Below are positions 41,120 through 51,051 of a stretch of 64,000 nucleotides of DNA, piece after piece; positions within the stretch are counted from its first letter, which is position 1, and each line of letters begins with the position of its first letter. This stretch comes from Bacteroidetes bacterium MedPE-SWsnd-G1 (GTDB lineage Bacteria; Bacteroidota; Bacteroidia; Flavobacteriales; Flavobacteriaceae). The notes under the pieces were generated by a model. It was not told the DNA's origin and ran no database searches. It saw only the letters and a list, made by a program, of their open reading frames with translations. A program made the position numbers and the translations under genes. The stretch covers positions 58,072 to 122,071 of the forward strand of contig MPDD01000005.1 of the NCBI GenBank assembly GCA_001874265.1. Reading direction: 5' to 3'.

Positions 41120-43378
41120 ATGGATAATATTTACTTATTAATGATTATTGCTCTTGCGGTTTTAGCCGTAGCCGATTTGGTGGTTGGAGTTAGTAATGAC
41201 GCCGTAAACTTTTTAAATTCAGCAATAGGTTCTAAGGCTATTTCGTTTAGAACTATAATGATTGTTGCCAGTCTTGGTATTGCTTGTGGGGCCATTTTTT
41301 CTAGTGGTATGATGGAGGTTGCACGAAAAGGAATCTTTAATCCGGGTATGTTCATGTTTGAGGATATCATGATCATTTTTATGGCCGTGATGATTACCGA
41401 CATTTTATTGCTTGATTTCTTCAATACATTAGGTATGCCAACCTCAACAACGGTATCTATCGTGTTTGAATTATTAGGTGCGGCTGTAGCAGTTGCTATG
41501 GTAAAAATTGGTGCTAACGGAGAAAGTTTTTCTGAGTTATCTAATTATATAAATACAGGAACGGCCTCAAAAATTATTTTTGGAATTTTCCTATCTGTCT
41601 TAGTCGCCTTTTCTATTGGTGCATTGGTACAATATCTTTCGAGATTATTATTATCGTATAATTTTGAAAAGAAACCTGTTTGGGTAGGTGCTTTGTTTGG
41701 TGGTGTTGCCTTAACTGCCATGGTCTATTTTATTTTAATGAAAGGAATTAAAGGTGCTGAAATTGCTAAAGAACAATTTGACATTATTGGAGGAATGACC
41801 ATCAAAGACTTTTTAGAAAATTATGTACTTTCAATAGTCGCAGTTAGCTTTGTGATTTGGTCTGTGTTGTCCTATGTTTTCATTGCCTTTCTTAAAACGA
41901 ATATTTATAAGTTAATAATTGTTGTTGGTACATTTGCATTAGCGTTAGCTTTTGCTGGAAACGACTTGGTAAACTTTATTGGAGTGCCAATGGCTGCTTT
42001 AGAATCATTTAACCAATGGAAAGTATCTGGAATAGATGCTTCATTGTTTAGTATGGAGGTTCTTGCAGGTAAGGTCGAAACTCCGACTATTTTATTATTC
42101 ATCGCAGGAATTATTATGGTTGCCACATTATGGTTCTCTAATAAAGCAAAAGATGTAGTAAAAACATCGTTAGATTTATCATCACAAGGTGAAACTAAAG
42201 AGCGTTTTCAACCAAACTTTTTATCTAGAGGATTGGTAAGAGGAGCCATGTCTGCATCCAAATATTTAAAATTAGTAACGCCACAGTCTTTCCAAAATAA
42301 AGTTGAAGAGCAATTTGAGAAGCCTGTTATTGAATTAACGCAAGGTAAAACACACGAATTACCTGCCTTTGATATGGTAAGAGCCGCTGTGAATTTAATG
42401 GTTGCAGGTGTTCTTATTTCTATCGCTACATCATACAAATTACCATTATCTACAACATATGTAACTTTTATGGTTGCAATGGGTACTTCTTTGGCAGATA
42501 GAGCTTGGGGAAGTGAAAGTGCTGTTTATAGAGTTGCTGGTGTATTGAATGTGATTGGTGGTTGGTTTGGAACTGCAATTACTGCTTTTGTGGCTGCTGC
42601 AATTGCTGCTATCTTAATTAGTTGGAACAAGGAAGTAATGGTTCCTATATTGTTGTTAATTGCTGTTCTTTTATTAGTAAGAAACTCGATTAAACATATT
42701 AACAAGAAAAAAGAAGCACAAGCAGAGGATAGCTTAAATAGATCAGAAAGCAAGTCTGTACAAGGTGTTATTGAGGAGAGCGCTGACAATATTTCTAAAG
42801 TATTGAAAAGAGTAAGTAAAATTAATGAAGATACCATTAACGGTCTTATTAATCAGGATTTAGCCTTATTGAAAAAAGGTAGAAAAACAGTTGAGAAATT
42901 GGAAACTGAAATAGAAGATTTACAAAACAACATCTTCTACTTTATTAAGAATTTAGATGAAACTTCTGTAAGTGCAAGTACTTTCTATATCGATGTTATT
43001 GGCGATTTACAAGATATTGCCCAATCTGTTGGGTTTATTTCTAAAGTAAGTCATAAACATATTAACAACAATCATAAGGCTTTAAAGAAAAATCAGTTGA
43101 AAGAATTGAAGCAGATTTCTCATGATTTGACTGCTTTATTTTCAAAAACTAGAATTGCTTTTGAAACGAGAGAATTTGATCAAATTTCAGGTCTACTTGA
43201 AGAAAAACAAGGCTTATTAGATGAAGTTTCGGTATATGCACAAAAGCAGGTAGAGCGTACAAGAACAACAGAATCTAGTCCTAAAAACACTACCTTATAC
43301 TTTAGTATTTTATTAGAAACTGAAGATTTGATAAAAGCGACAATCAGTTTGTTAGAAATCTATGCTTTTAAAAAGTAA
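41120..43378 (+). CDS. pitA: Inorganic phosphate transporter, PiT-DUF47 fusion
   Basis: A 752-residue inner-membrane protein. The first 530 residues are a PiT (PHO4) transporter with the two signatures VGVSNDAVNFLNSAIGSKAIS (near 25) and AFAGNDLVNFIGVPMAA (near 275), and the PxSTTxxxV segments GMPTSTTVSIVFELLGAAV and KLPLSTTYVTFMVAMGTSL. From about residue 535 comes a hydrophilic helical domain of DUF47/PhoU-like type (SKVLKRVSKINEDTINGLI onward), which in other bacteria is a separate gene next to pit. Fusion of the regulator to the transporter is known in Bacteroidota. It imports phosphate with a cation gradient and, together with the porin, completes the uptake path. A bidirectional terminator follows. 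Confidence 0.95.
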   Translation: MDNIYLLMIIALAVLAVADLVVGVSNDAVNFLNSAIGSKAISFRTIMIVASLGIACGAIFSSGMMEVARKGIFNPGMFMFEDIMIIFMAVMITDILLLDFFNTLGMPTSTTVSIVFELLGAAVAVAMVKIGANGESFSELSNYINTGTASKIIFGIFLSVLVAFSIGALVQYLSRLLLSYNFEKKPVWVGALFGGVALTAMVYFILMKGIKGAEIAKEQFDIIGGMTIKDFLENYVLSIVAVSFVIWSVLSYVFIAFLKTNIYKLIIVVGTFALALAFAGNDLVNFIGVPMAALESFNQWKVSGIDASLFSMEVLAGKVETPTILLFIAGIIMVATLWFSNKAKDVVKTSLDLSSQGETKERFQPNFLSRGLVRGAMSASKYLKLVTPQSFQNKVEEQFEKPVIELTQGKTHELPAFDMVRAAVNLMVAGVLISIATSYKLPLSTTYVTFMVAMGTSLADRAWGSESAVYRVAGVLNVIGGWFGTAITAFVAAAIAAILISWNKEVMVPILLLIAVLLLVRNSIKHINKKKEAQAEDSLNRSESKSVQGVIEESADNISKVLKRVSKINEDTINGLINQDLALLKKGRKTVEKLETEIEDLQNNIFYFIKNLDETSVSASTFYIDVIGDLQDIAQSVGFISKVSHKHINNNHKALKKNQLKELKQISHDLTALFSKTRIAFETREFDQISGLLEEKQGLLDEVSVYAQKQVERTRTTESSPKNTTLYFSILLETEDLIKATISLLEIYAFKK

Positions 43379-43397
43379 TAGATAAAAGTTTATAAAC

Positions 43398-43430
43398 AAA
43401 AAAGCCTCAACTAACGTTGAGGCTTTTTTT
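43398..43430. terminator. Bidirectional terminator
   Basis: Stem AAAAAAGCCTCAAC/GTTGAGGCTTTTTT with TAAC loop (43398-43429). It ends the PiT gene (+) and nrdA (-). Confidence 0.9.
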
Positions 43431-43458
43431 TCTCGTCTTTGGAGATTAATCAGAAGAT

Positions 43459-45840
43459 TTATGAACCACACATCTCGCAATCGTCAGGATTGTTTTGAGA
43501 AGCAATTAACATTGCTTTCAACTCCTCAGGCGTTAATGGTTCGTCTTCCTTTTTCTTATCGTTAGATACCGTAAATTGAATTGCATTTACAGCCGATTTT
43601 GTTCTTAAATAATACATTCCAGTTTTTAAGCCCGATTTCCAAGCATAAAAGTGCATCGATGTTAATTTCGCATAATTTGCGTCTTGCATAAACAAGTTCA
43701 TAGATTGAGACTGATCAATAAAGTATCCTCTCTGACGCGCCATATCAATAATATCACGCATACTTAATTCCCAAACTGTTTTGTACAATTCTTTTAAATC
43801 TTGTGGAATTGATTCGATATGCTGAATAGATCCGTTTGCACGCATAATATCTTCTTTCATATCGTTGTTCCACAATCCTAATTCAACCAAGTCTTCTAAT
43901 AAGTGCTTGTTTACAACAATAAACTCACCAGACAATACTCTACGTGTATAGATATTAGATGTATAAGGTTCAAAGGCTTCGTTGTTTCCTAAAATTTGCG
44001 AAGTAGATGCTGTTGGCATTGGCGCCACTAATAATGAGTTACGAACACCATGTTTCATAACTTGCTTACGTAGTTTTTTCCAATCCCATCGCCCACTTAA
44101 GTCATCTTCAGAAACATTCCACATATTAAATTGGAATTCCCCTTCACTCATAGGCGAACCTTTAAATGTTGAATATGGCTCTTTCGCTTTCGCAATTTCC
44201 ATAGAAGAAGTTACAGCTGCAAAATAAATGGTTTCAAAAATTTCTTGATTCAATTGTTTTGCTTCATCAGAAGTAAACGGCATACGTAGCATAATAAACG
44301 CATCTGCCAAACCTTGAATTCCCAATCCAACCGGACGGTGACGGAAGTTAGAATTTTCCGCTTCTTTCACAGGGTAATAGTTACGATCAATAACCGTATC
44401 TAAATTTCGTGTTACTTTTTTAGTAACATCGAATAATTTTTTATGGTTGAAATATTTCTTTCCATCCTTATCTTCACTCACAAACATAGAAACCGCAATA
44501 GATGCAAGGTTACAAACAGCAACCTCATCTTTTGCTGTATACTCCATAATTTCTGTACACAAGTTAGACGAACGGATCGTTCCTAAATTCTTTTGATTCG
44601 ATTTTCTGTTTGCCGCATCCTTGTACAACATGTATGGGTTTCCTGTCTCAATTTGAGCTTCCAAAATTTTCTCCCATAATTCACGTGCTTTGATAGTTTT
44701 ACGGCCCTTTCCTACTTTTTCGTAACCTGTGTATAGTTTTTCAAACTCATCACCATACGTATCGTATAAATGAGGGCACTCATTTGGACACATCAAGGTC
44801 CAATCAGCATCTTCTTGAACACGTTTCATAAATAAATCCGAAATCCACATTGCATAAAATAAATCTCTAGCACGCATTTCTTCTTTACCTGTATTCTTTC
44901 TTAAGTCTAAGAAATCAAAAACATCAGCATGCCAAGGCTCTAGGTACATTGCGAAAGAACCTTTACGTTTTCCTCCTCCTTGATCTACATAACGCGCTGT
45001 ATCATTGTACACTTTCAACATTGGTACAATACCATTAGATGTACCGTTTGTGCCTCTAATATAAGACCCTGTAGCGCGGACATTGTGTATAGACAAGCCT
45101 ATTCCACCTGCAGATTGTGAAATCTTAGCCGTTTGCTTTAATGTATCGTAAATTCCATCAATACTATCATCTTGCATTTGTAATAAGAAACAAGAAGACA
45201 TTTGAGGCTTTGGTGTACCTGCATTAAATAACGTTGGTGTTGCATGGGTAAAGAATTTCTTACTCATCAACTCATAAGTCGCTACGGCTTCATCAATATC
45301 GTTTAAGTGAATTCCAATAGCAACACGCATTAACATATGCTGAGGACGTTCGGCAACCTCACCATTAATTTTTAATAAATAAGAGCGTTCTAAAGTTTTA
45401 AATCCGAAATAATCATAGTTAAAGTCACGGTTGTAAATTATGGTAGAATCTAATTTAACCGCGTTATCTTTAATTACTTTATACGTATCATCAGCAATAA
45501 GTGGTGCTTTTTTTCCAGTTCTAGGATTCACATATTTGTATAAATCTTCTACAACTTCAGAAAACGTTTTTTTCGTGTTTTTATGTAAGTTCGATACCGA
45601 GATTCTTGCCGCTAATTTTGCAAAATCTGGGTGTTGAACCGTCATGGTCGCAGCAGTTTCTGCAGCAAGATTATCCAATTCAGATGTTGTAACCCCATCA
45701 TACAATCCTTCAATTACACGCATGGCAACCTTAGTTGGGTCTACCAATTTGTTTAATCCATAACATAATTTACGAATTCTTGCCGTGATTTTGTCGAACA
45801 TCACTGGTTCTTTTCTACCGTCTCTTTTTACTACGAACAT
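43459..45840 (-). CDS. nrdA: Ribonucleoside-diphosphate reductase, alpha subunit
   Basis: Large subunit of class Ia reductase, making deoxyribonucleotides. The 793-residue chain begins with an ATP-cone ([20 protein letters not shown]), which gives dATP/ATP overall-activity control. Active-site elements are the [11 protein letters not shown] cysteine, NLCTEIMEY (Cys and Glu), the second-cysteine region near LRNSLL-type [20 protein letters not shown] and the C-terminal tail ending CEMCGS, a CxxC that is re-reduced by thioredoxin/glutaredoxin. It lies 186 bases after nrdB on the same strand, with hairpins in the gap, and shares a terminator with the PiT gene. Confidence 0.97.
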   Translation of the reverse strand: MFVVKRDGRKEPVMFDKITARIRKLCYGLNKLVDPTKVAMRVIEGLYDGVTTSELDNLAAETAATMTVQHPDFAKLAARISVSNLHKNTKKTFSEVVEDLYKYVNPRTGKKAPLIADDTYKVIKDNAVKLDSTIIYNRDFNYDYFGFKTLERSYLLKINGEVAERPQHMLMRVAIGIHLNDIDEAVATYELMSKKFFTHATPTLFNAGTPKPQMSSCFLLQMQDDSIDGIYDTLKQTAKISQSAGGIGLSIHNVRATGSYIRGTNGTSNGIVPMLKVYNDTARYVDQGGGKRKGSFAMYLEPWHADVFDFLDLRKNTGKEEMRARDLFYAMWISDLFMKRVQEDADWTLMCPNECPHLYDTYGDEFEKLYTGYEKVGKGRKTIKARELWEKILEAQIETGNPYMLYKDAANRKSNQKNLGTIRSSNLCTEIMEYTAKDEVAVCNLASIAVSMFVSEDKDGKKYFNHKKLFDVTKKVTRNLDTVIDRNYYPVKEAENSNFRHRPVGLGIQGLADAFIMLRMPFTSDEAKQLNQEIFETIYFAAVTSSMEIAKAKEPYSTFKGSPMSEGEFQFNMWNVSEDDLSGRWDWKKLRKQVMKHGVRNSLLVAPMPTASTSQILGNNEAFEPYTSNIYTRRVLSGEFIVVNKHLLEDLVELGLWNNDMKEDIMRANGSIQHIESIPQDLKELYKTVWELSMRDIIDMARQRGYFIDQSQSMNLFMQDANYAKLTSMHFYAWKSGLKTGMYYLRTKSAVNAIQFTVSNDKKKEDEPLTPEELKAMLIASQNNPDDCEMCGS

Positions 45841-45904
45841 CTTTTTAAACGTTTTTTAATTAGTTATACCTCTTATGCCTCTACGGGCTATTTTAATTAA
45901 TGTT

Positions 45905-46006
45905 TTTTGCCATTCGGGATTTCACCGAAAGGCCAAAATATTTGGAGTCTCCTGTTAAAACAAGAAACTAAGTGGGGTTTCTTTATTAAAGAATTCAGTT
46001 GAATTC
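45905..46006. repeat. Three inverted repeats between nrdB and nrdA
   Basis: 45904-45938 (TTCGG/CCGAA stem with outer GCC/GGC and TTTT/AAAA pairing), 45962-45983 (AAGAAAC/GTTTCTT) and 45991-46006 (GAATTCA-GT-TGAATTC). None is followed by a T run on the minus strand, so they do not look like terminators. Confidence 0.6.
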
Positions 46007-46026
46007 GCTAAATATATAGGTGACTT

Positions 46027-46998
46027 TTAAAAGTCAGCATCAAAAGAGATGCTTCCAGTTCCTCCAGATTTTACTCCGGCTTTCTGGTATTCAGATACTC
46101 TCTTTTCAAAGAAATTTGTCTTTCCTTCTAGGGAAATCATTTCCATAAAATCGAATGGATTTGTTGAATTATATACCTTTTCACAACCAAACTCTAACAA
46201 CAACCTATCCGTTACAAACTCAAGGTACTGTGTCATTAATTTGGCATTCATTCCAATTAAACTAACCGGTAATGATTCGGTAATAAACCCTCTTTCGATA
46301 TCTAATGCATCCGTTAAAATCTTAGTGATTTTTTCCTTTGGCACTTTATTTACAATATGCTTGTTATGAAGGTGAACTGCAAAATCGCAGTGCAACCCTT
46401 CATCTCTTGAAATTAACTCATTCGAAAACGCTAATCCTGGTAATAATCCTCTTTTTTTCATCCAGAAGATAGAGCAAAAACTCCCTGAAAAGAAAATTCC
46501 TTCTACAGCAGCAAATGCAATTAAACGTTCTGCAAAATCATCGCTTTCAATCCATTTAAGCGCCCAATCTGCTTTTTCTTTAATTGCTGGAAAAACTTCA
46601 ATTGCTCTAAACAATTGATCCTTTTCTGCTTCTTTTTTTACATACGTATCAATCAATAATGAATACACTTCAGAATGTACATTTTCCATCATTATTTGAA
46701 ATCCGTAAAAGAATTTCGCTTCTGAATATTGTACTTCGTTTACAAAATTTTCTGCTAAATTTTCGTTTACAATACCATCAGAAGCAGCAAAAAACGCTAG
46801 AATATGTTTGATGAAATAACGCTCATCGTCACTCAATTTATTTTCCCAATCTTTAACGTCCGCCTCTAAATCAATTTCTTCAGCGGTCCAAATCATTGCT
46901 TGTTGTTTTTTATACCAATCCCAAATATCATGGTGTTGAATTGGAAAAATTACAAATCTATCTTTATTTTCTTGTAATATTGGTTCTACGTTAGGCAT
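46027..46998 (-). CDS. nrdB: Ribonucleoside-diphosphate reductase, beta subunit
   Basis: Small subunit of class Ia reductase, holding the diiron-tyrosyl radical. The 323-residue sequence has [15 protein letters not shown] (Asp ligand near residue 91), [17 protein letters not shown] (Glu and His ligands plus the radical Tyr), [17 protein letters not shown] and [13 protein letters not shown] with the later Glu-His ligands. The pattern is the eukaryote-like R2 group rather than the E. coli type. The C-terminal tail needed to bind NrdA is present. nrdB precedes nrdA on the minus strand; I could not find a convincing NrdR box pair upstream. Confidence 0.97.
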   Translation of the reverse strand: MPNVEPILQENKDRFVIFPIQHHDIWDWYKKQQAMIWTAEEIDLEADVKDWENKLSDDERYFIKHILAFFAASDGIVNENLAENFVNEVQYSEAKFFYGFQIMMENVHSEVYSLLIDTYVKKEAEKDQLFRAIEVFPAIKEKADWALKWIESDDFAERLIAFAAVEGIFFSGSFCSIFWMKKRGLLPGLAFSNELISRDEGLHCDFAVHLHNKHIVNKVPKEKITKILTDALDIERGFITESLPVSLIGMNAKLMTQYLEFVTDRLLLEFGCEKVYNSTNPFDFMEMISLEGKTNFFEKRVSEYQKAGVKSGGTGSISFDADF

Positions 46999-47319
46999 TT
47001 GAATTGAATCTTATCTAGGGTCTAAAAATTAGTTTCTCTCTCTGAATGGAGTGAAACAAATATTTAAAATAATCGTCAAAAATAAAAGTCATACTTATTC
47101 ACAATAGGCTCTAGTTTTTAACAAATTATTAAGAATTAGCGATATTACCAGAAAATACCAAATTGTTTAACTATCTTGTAATCAGTTGTTTGTGCTTACG
47201 AAAATTTACTAAAACTAGACGGGTACTGACTTTTCTGCAAAACGTCAAAATAGAAAATTACTATTGTAAAGTAATGGTGTCAAAAATGAAGTTCATTTTA
47301 AGAGAAAAATAATACGAGA
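46999..47319. other. 321-base intergenic region upstream of nrdB
   Basis: No gene is visible. On the minus strand AATATTTG (47057-47064) is a one-mismatch -7 box about 58 bases before the nrdB ATG. A small AT-rich hairpin at 47308-47324 next to the DUF3109 stop codon, with a T-rich 3' side on the minus strand, could terminate that gene. The rest is AT-rich sequence with no repeats I can identify; NrdR-type boxes were not found. Confidence 0.4.
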
Positions 47320-47898
47320 TTATTTACTCTTAAATTTTTTATATTCTTCTGCAACTTTCTCTAATTCGGTATACCAATCTTCACCAAATTTTCTAATTAA
47401 AGCTTGCTTCACAAATTTATACGTTGGCACTTGTAATTCTTTACCTAAAGAACAAGCATCATCACAAATTTGCCACTTATGATAATTTACAGCAGAAAAC
47501 TCACTGTAATCCTGAACGCGAATCGGGTATAAATGACAAGAAATAGGTTTTTTCCAATCAACATCTCCTTGATTGTAGGCCTCTTCTATTCCACACAATG
47601 CAGTTTTGTGTTCGTCAAAAATGACATAGGCGCAATCTTTACCATCTATTAACGTGGTTTCATGCTCACCATCAGTTGTGGTAAACAATCCTTGTTCTTC
47701 AATCGCTGCAATTCCTTCAGGTCTTAAATAAGGTTTTACCTTAGGATACACATCCATTAATTTCTTTATTTCCCCCTCTTCTAAAGGTGCGCCTGCATCG
47801 CCGTCTACACAGCAAGCCCCTTTACAAGCGGATAAATTGCAAACGAATTCTTTTTCGAGTATGTCTTCTGAAATAATTGTTTTTCCAATCTGAATCAT
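47320..47898 (-). CDS. DUF3109 family Cys-rich protein
   Basis: A 192-residue protein with a YkgJ-like cysteine pattern: CNLSACKGACCVDGDAGAP near residue 20, then single cysteines in DGKDCAYV, ALCGIEEA, ISCHLYPIRV and QICDDACSLG. The set of about ten cysteines suggests a zinc or iron-sulphur site; function is unknown. Start at ATG 47898 (MIQIGKTIIS) is preferred over 47913, because TATTTTCG lies exactly four bases before it. It is divergent from marC with 93 bases between. Confidence 0.85.
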   Translation of the reverse strand: MIQIGKTIISEDILEKEFVCNLSACKGACCVDGDAGAPLEEGEIKKLMDVYPKVKPYLRPEGIAAIEEQGLFTTTDGEHETTLIDGKDCAYVIFDEHKTALCGIEEAYNQGDVDWKKPISCHLYPIRVQDYSEFSAVNYHKWQICDDACSLGKELQVPTYKFVKQALIRKFGEDWYTELEKVAEEYKKFKSK

Positions 47899-47902
47899 GC
47901 TG

Positions 47903-47910
47903 CGAAAATA
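47903..47910 (-). promoter_or_regulatory. -7 box (TTCG variant) of DUF3109 gene, leaderless arrangement
   Basis: TATTTTCG on the minus strand, four bases (CAGC), ATG. One mismatch to TAnnTTTG. Confidence 0.45.
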
Positions 47911-47966
47911 CAATTATTATTTCCTTAATTTTACACTAAGAAAACATTATCCAATTCTCTATTTAC

Positions 47967-47974
47967 TAATTTTG
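47967..47974 (+). promoter_or_regulatory. -7 box of marC-like gene
   Basis: TAATTTTG, 17 bases before ATG. Confidence 0.5.
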
Positions 47975-47991
47975 CAATAAAATAACTAGAC

Positions 47992-48570
47992 ATGAATTTT
48001 AATTTTAAAGAAATATTTACAGCCTTTATGGTATTATTTGCTGTTATTGATATTATTGGTAATATTCCAATTATTATTGATTTACGTAAAAAAGCAGGTC
48101 AAATCCAGTCAGAAAAAGCATCCATAATCGCTGGTGTAATAATGATTTTTTTTCTATTTCTTGGTAAAAGTTTATTGTCTCTAATTGGGGTCGATGTAAA
48201 TTCATTTGCTGTGGCTGGTGCTTTTATACTTTTCTTTATTGCACTAGAAATGATTTTAGGAATTACTTTATATAAAGACGACGAAGGTGATGCCATTACC
48301 GCTTCTGTATTTCCTTTGGCTTTTCCTCTAATTGCAGGACCTGGAAGTTTAACGACTCTTTTATCATTACGTGCAGAGTTTGAAGTTGAAAACATTATTG
48401 TTGCTGTAATTTTAAACGTAATTTTAATTTACATTGTTCTAAAAACTTCTTCTAAAATTGAACGATTGATTGGTCCAAATGGAATTAAAATAATTCGAAA
48501 AATATTTGGTGTTATTCTGCTAGCCATTGCTGTAAAACTATTTGCTGCAAATATTAAAATGTTGTTCTAA
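47992..48570 (+). CDS. MarC/UPF0056 family membrane protein
   Basis: A 192-residue inner-membrane protein with six hydrophobic segments. Characteristic parts are FAVIDIIGNIPI near residue 18, GKSLLSLIGVDVNSFAVAGAFILFFIALEM, and FPLAFPLIAGPGSLTTLL near residue 107. MarC proteins are annotated NAAT-type transporters without a settled substrate. Its stop codon is followed immediately by the ATG of the flavoprotein gene (TAAATG), so the two are probably translated together. Confidence 0.9.
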   Translation: MNFNFKEIFTAFMVLFAVIDIIGNIPIIIDLRKKAGQIQSEKASIIAGVIMIFFLFLGKSLLSLIGVDVNSFAVAGAFILFFIALEMILGITLYKDDEGDAITASVFPLAFPLIAGPGSLTTLLSLRAEFEVENIIVAVILNVILIYIVLKTSSKIERLIGPNGIKIIRKIFGVILLAIAVKLFAANIKMLF

Positions 48571-49182
48571 ATGACCTACGATGTTTTGATTATTGGTGGT
48601 GGTGCAGCTGGACTTTCTTGTGCAATAATGCTAGGTTCTGCCATTACACAAACTTATGCGAAAGATAAATCAATTGGTATTATTACCCATCAAAAGACCT
48701 CTTCTTTACAAAATGCTATTTTCAATAATGTATTGGGCTTAAAAGAAAGTATTACCGGTAAAGAAATCATGCAAACTGGTACAGATCAATTATCTAAGTT
48801 ATTTCCGCATGTACATCAAATAGAAAGTGAAAAAGTTCAAAATATTATTGAGAGTGATGATGCTATTGAAGTTATAACGAATAAGAATAGTTACACGGCC
48901 AAAACAATTGTAGTTGCCGTTGGACCTAAAAATTTTAGCATTAAAGGTTTGGAAAAATATAAGGAGTTACATGCCAAACTTCCACCTGAAAAAAATAGAA
49001 CACAACTAAAAAACGATGACCACCAAGTTACCAAAAACATTTACGTTGCTGGTGTACTTGCTGGTCATCGAAGTCAATTTGCAATAGCTACCGGAAGTGG
49101 AACTTCGGTGGCTACCGATATTATGTGTTTATGGAATAATGGAAAACCTGTTAAGGTTCATGATTCCATTATTCAACCGTAA
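48571..49182 (+). CDS. Short FAD-binding, thioredoxin-reductase-like protein
   Basis: A 203-residue protein with an N-terminal FAD Rossmann motif (VLIIGGGAAGLSCAIML) and a C-terminal FAD-contact segment (NIYVAGVLAGHRSQFAIATGSG) typical of thioredoxin reductase-like proteins. It is about 100 residues shorter than thioredoxin reductase. The NADPH-binding domain with its GxGxxA/G and the redox CxxC are absent: between residues 125 and 150 it passes directly from the first FAD half to the second. It may bind FAD without NAD(P)H-dependent disulphide reduction. It is coupled to marC and overlaps the convergent glmS by 14 bases. Confidence 0.8.
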   Translation: MTYDVLIIGGGAAGLSCAIMLGSAITQTYAKDKSIGIITHQKTSSLQNAIFNNVLGLKESITGKEIMQTGTDQLSKLFPHVHQIESEKVQNIIESDDAIEVITNKNSYTAKTIVVAVGPKNFSIKGLEKYKELHAKLPPEKNRTQLKNDDHQVTKNIYVAGVLAGHRSQFAIATGSGTSVATDIMCLWNNGKPVKVHDSIIQP

Positions 49183-51019
49183 CTGATTTTGCCAAATTTC
49201 TTGGTTGATCTACATTCTTACCTAGCATCACAGCAATATGATATGATAATAATTGTAATGGAATTGTAGTCAATAAAGGCGTGAACAATTCGTCTGTTTC
49301 TGGAATTTCAATTACATGGTCCGCAATTTCTTTTACCTGAGTATCTCCTTCAGTAACAATTGCTATAATTTTTCCTTTACGTGATTTTATTTCTTGAATA
49401 TTACTTACCACTTTTTCATAATGCCCCTTACTTGTTGCAATTACAATTACCGGCATATTTTCATCAATTAATGCAATTGGTCCATGCTTCATTTCTGCAG
49501 CCGGATATCCTTCTGCATGGATATACGAAATTTCTTTAAGCTTTAATGCTCCTTCTAATGCTACCGGAAAATTATATCCTCTACCCAAGTATAAACAATT
49601 AGGAACATCTTTATAAATAGATGCAACATGCTGTACCAATTCATTCATCGAAAGTAAAACTTCTACCTTTCTAGGAATCAATTCCATTTCATTCAAATAG
49701 GCATGGTATTGACAATGAGACAAATTACCATTTGCTTTTCCTAATTTCAATGCTATTAAAGAAAGTAATGTAATTTGAGTTGTGAAAGCTTTTGTTGATG
49801 CTACTCCAATTTCTGGGCCAGCATGCGTATACGCTCCTGCATGCGTCTCACGCGCTATAGATGAGCCTACTACATTACAAACACCAAATACAAAGGCACC
49901 TTTTTCTTTAGCCAATTTAATAGCGGCTAAAGTATCAGCTGTTTCCCCAGATTGAGAAATAGCAATTACAACATCATTCTCTGTAATAATCGGGTTTCTA
50001 TATCTAAATTCAGATGCATATTCAACTTCAACAGGAATCCGTGCCAAATCTTCAAATAAATATTCTCCAACCAAACCAGCGTGCCAAGAAGTTCCACAGG
50101 CCACCACAATAATTCTGTTGGCATTCTGAAACTTTTCAATATGATCATCTATACCAGCCATTCTAATGATGCCTTCATTCACCAATAGGCGTCCTCTAAA
50201 AGTATCAGTTATAGCATGTGGTTGTTCATAAATCTCTTTTAACATAAAGTGATCATAACCACCTTTTTCGATTTGTTCTAAATTCATTTTTAATTCATGA
50301 ATATCATGATCTACTAATGAATCGTCAGATAACTTTCTAGTTTTAATCTTTTTCCCAACTCGAATTACAGCCATTTCCTCATCCTCTAAATAAATGGCGT
50401 TTTTTGTATATTCAATAAATGGTGAAGCGTCAGAAGCAACAAAAAACTCTAAATTATTTTCACCAATACCAATAGCGATAGGGCTTCCTAACCTTGCAAC
50501 TACAAGTTCGTTTGGTTTATTTTTATCAAACACAGCAATAGCATAAGCACCTATCACTTCATTCAACGCCAATTGAACGGCTTTACCAAGTTTAACTTTG
50601 TTTGATTTTTGAATTTCCTCAATAAGATTTATCAACACTTCCGTATCGGTATCACTTTTAAAAGTGTACCCTCTATTGATTAACTCTTTTTTAATGGTAT
50701 CATAATTCTCAATAATTCCATTGTGAATTATAACTAAATCTCCTGAGTTTGATACATGGGGGTGGGCGTTTTCATCATTTGGTTCACCATGGGTCGCCCA
50801 ACGTGTATGTCCGAATCCAAGAGTTCCAATTTTTGCATCTTCAGAAGCAATGCTTGCTTCTAAATCTGCTACCTTACCTTTTGTTTTAGATATATGAACA
50901 CCTTCATTATACATAAGTATTCCGGCACTATCATAACCTCTATATTCGAGGCGTTTTAAGCCATTTACAACAATAGGATAGGCCTCTCTGTATCCGATAT
51001 ATCCAGCGATTCCACACAT
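49169..51019 (-). CDS. glmS: Glutamine--fructose-6-phosphate aminotransferase (isomerizing)
   Basis: Makes glucosamine 6-phosphate for peptidoglycan and lipid A. The 616-residue chain starts MCGIAGYIG with the catalytic Cys1 (after Met removal), continues with the glutaminase domain (RWATHGEPNDENAHPH, HNGIIENY) and two SIS domains (CGTSWHAGLVGEYLFEDLAR; SQSGETADTLAA; LGRGYNFPVALEGALKLKEISYIHAEGYPAAEMKHG in abbreviated form). The C-terminal end NVDQPRNLAKSVTVE is canonical. No glmS ribozyme is visible upstream; the gene follows the DUF4270 gene by 32 bases and is probably in its operon. Confidence 0.98.
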   Translation of the reverse strand: MCGIAGYIGYREAYPIVVNGLKRLEYRGYDSAGILMYNEGVHISKTKGKVADLEASIASEDAKIGTLGFGHTRWATHGEPNDENAHPHVSNSGDLVIIHNGIIENYDTIKKELINRGYTFKSDTDTEVLINLIEEIQKSNKVKLGKAVQLALNEVIGAYAIAVFDKNKPNELVVARLGSPIAIGIGENNLEFFVASDASPFIEYTKNAIYLEDEEMAVIRVGKKIKTRKLSDDSLVDHDIHELKMNLEQIEKGGYDHFMLKEIYEQPHAITDTFRGRLLVNEGIIRMAGIDDHIEKFQNANRIIVVACGTSWHAGLVGEYLFEDLARIPVEVEYASEFRYRNPIITENDVVIAISQSGETADTLAAIKLAKEKGAFVFGVCNVVGSSIARETHAGAYTHAGPEIGVASTKAFTTQITLLSLIALKLGKANGNLSHCQYHAYLNEMELIPRKVEVLLSMNELVQHVASIYKDVPNCLYLGRGYNFPVALEGALKLKEISYIHAEGYPAAEMKHGPIALIDENMPVIVIATSKGHYEKVVSNIQEIKSRKGKIIAIVTEGDTQVKEIADHVIEIPETDELFTPLLTTIPLQLLSYHIAVMLGKNVDQPRNLAKSVTVE

Positions 51020-51051
51020 AGCAATAAGTTTTTTTTAGTTTGTAGTGTTTT

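Noticed and set aside
46999..47319. NrdR boxes upstream of nrdB
   Set aside because: Looked for paired acaCwATATwGtgt-like sites; none convincing.
51020..51051. glmS ribozyme or riboswitch
   Set aside because: Only 32 bases precede glmS and no ribozyme core is visible.
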